Positions 63,628-64,000 of a DNA stretch of 64,000 nucleotides are shown here, piece by piece; the stretch's first letter is position 1, and each line of letters starts with the position of its first letter. Below the pieces are notes generated by a model. The model ran no database searches and was not told the origin of the DNA. It was given only the letters and a program-made list of their open reading frames with translations. Source of the DNA: CAWHJN01 sp963829705 (GTDB lineage: Bacteria; Bacteroidota; Rhodothermia; Rhodothermales; BA12); assembly GCA_963829705.1 (NCBI GenBank), contig CAWHJN010000005.1:744001-808000 (forward strand), read 5' to 3'. The translations under genes were made by a program, and so were the position numbers.

Positions 63628-64000
63628 TCAGAAGTTTAGACCGATGCGGATGAGGTGCTGCGTGCTCTTCTGGTCGAGCTTGCCCGGTTGCAGAAAGGCA
63701 TCGAGCACGTCCTCGGCCGATTCTGGCGTGCCCTGCGCCCAGTTCTGCTGGCGGAAGACGTAGCCCAGCGTCACGCCGGTTTTCTTGCCGAGGATGCGTT
63801 CGAGGCGCGCTTCGAGGTGCAACTCGCGCGTGCCCATCAGACCCAGCTCGTCGAACTCCGTCAGCACGTTCGTGCGGGCGCCCGCGCCGAGGAGCAGCGC
63901 CGCGCGCGCCACCAGCCGGTCTTCGAGCACGGGGATGAGTTTGGGTAGCCGCACCTCCGCGCCGCCGCCGATGGCCAGCGCCGCCGAAGCCAGGTGCAGC
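63628..64000 (-). CDS. Outer membrane beta-barrel-like protein (C-terminal part)
   Basis: About 124 residues; the N-terminus lies beyond the window. Alternating hydrophobic strands (VARAALLLGAGARTNVLTEF, RELHLEARLERILGKKTGVT, LGYVFRQQNW) and an ending HLIRIGLNF with terminal Phe fit the last strands of an outer membrane barrel recognised by BAM. The pattern resembles DUF2490-like barrels of Bacteroidota, but the family call is weak. Confidence 0.55.
   Translation of the reverse strand, partial: LHLASAALAIGGGAEVRLPKLIPVLEDRLVARAALLLGAGARTNVLTEFDELGLMGTRELHLEARLERILGKKTGVTLGYVFRQQNWAQGTPESAEDVLDAFLQPGKLDQKSTQHLIRIGLNF

Overview
The window looks like chromosomal DNA from a GC-rich Gram-negative bacterium of the Rhodothermota/Bacteroidota lineage (a Rhodothermales-type genome). 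The evidence is indirect. There is a secreted protein with a type IX secretion (T9SS) C-terminal sorting domain (8395-10632) and a C25 sortase-like protease (47890-52749). There is a TonB receptor with an N-terminal carboxypeptidase-regulatory domain and a DDGSC-motif lipoprotein. A few start regions carry the Bacteroidota -7 promoter box TAnnTTTG, and most leaders are pyrimidine-rich without a Shine-Dalgarno sequence (HU and the TonB receptor are exceptions). Most genes are housekeeping. I saw no integrase, transposase, prophage or CRISPR array.

Layout. 1-4.4 kb: partial exo/endonuclease-phosphatase lipoprotein, SleB-like hydrolase, pdxB, then era and pdxJ on the opposite strand (two vitamin B6 genes within 3 kb). 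4.5-8.4 kb, plus strand: a pseudopilin-like and PilM-like pair, rsmD, coaD, an aspartate-type aminotransferase. 8.4-18.6 kb, minus strand: a T9SS cargo protein with a near-identical tandem repeat array, a large alpha-2-macroglobulin lipoprotein, a sodium:solute symporter, DoxX. 18.7-25.1 kb, plus strand: ettA, an LpxH-like hydrolase, a class A penicillin-binding protein, sbcD. 25.2-30.4 kb, minus strand: tRNA-Leu(CAA), Zn alcohol dehydrogenase, PQQ-type sugar dehydrogenase, SnoaL-like protein, SRPBCC protein, pheA. 30.6-34.6 kb, plus strand: CNNM/CBS transporter, mpl, TIGR02587 and TIGR02588 family proteins. 34.7-40.1 kb, minus strand: a probable metal-acquisition locus (small CxxCH protein, ZnuD-like TonB receptor, lipoprotein, ABC ATPase, frameshifted ABC permease with a His-rich loop). 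40.1-44.1 kb, minus strand: def, ruvX, HU, relA/spoT. 44.3-55.0 kb: surface polysaccharide genes (three glycosyltransferases, a flippase, manC) around the PorU-like protease. 55.3-62.9 kb, plus strand: a TetR-TolC-MFP-RND efflux operon. 63-64 kb, minus strand: lipoprotein, a tiny membrane peptide and a partial beta-barrel.

Three envelope genes are broken by small indels as assembled: the alpha-2-macroglobulin 3' end (about 11020), the ABC permease (about 35255) and the RND permease (about 61080, a 16-nt duplication). Each change restores one frame exactly when reversed, so these are either assembly errors or recent mutations.

The most unusual signal is not a gene. Several intergenic regions carry degenerate tracts with a 7-nt period, C-rich when read towards the next start codon and often G-rich at the end of the preceding gene, so that the two arms can pair. 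Each locus uses its own heptamer. The PorU-like sortase among surface-glycan genes and the metal locus are the most interesting protein-level systems.
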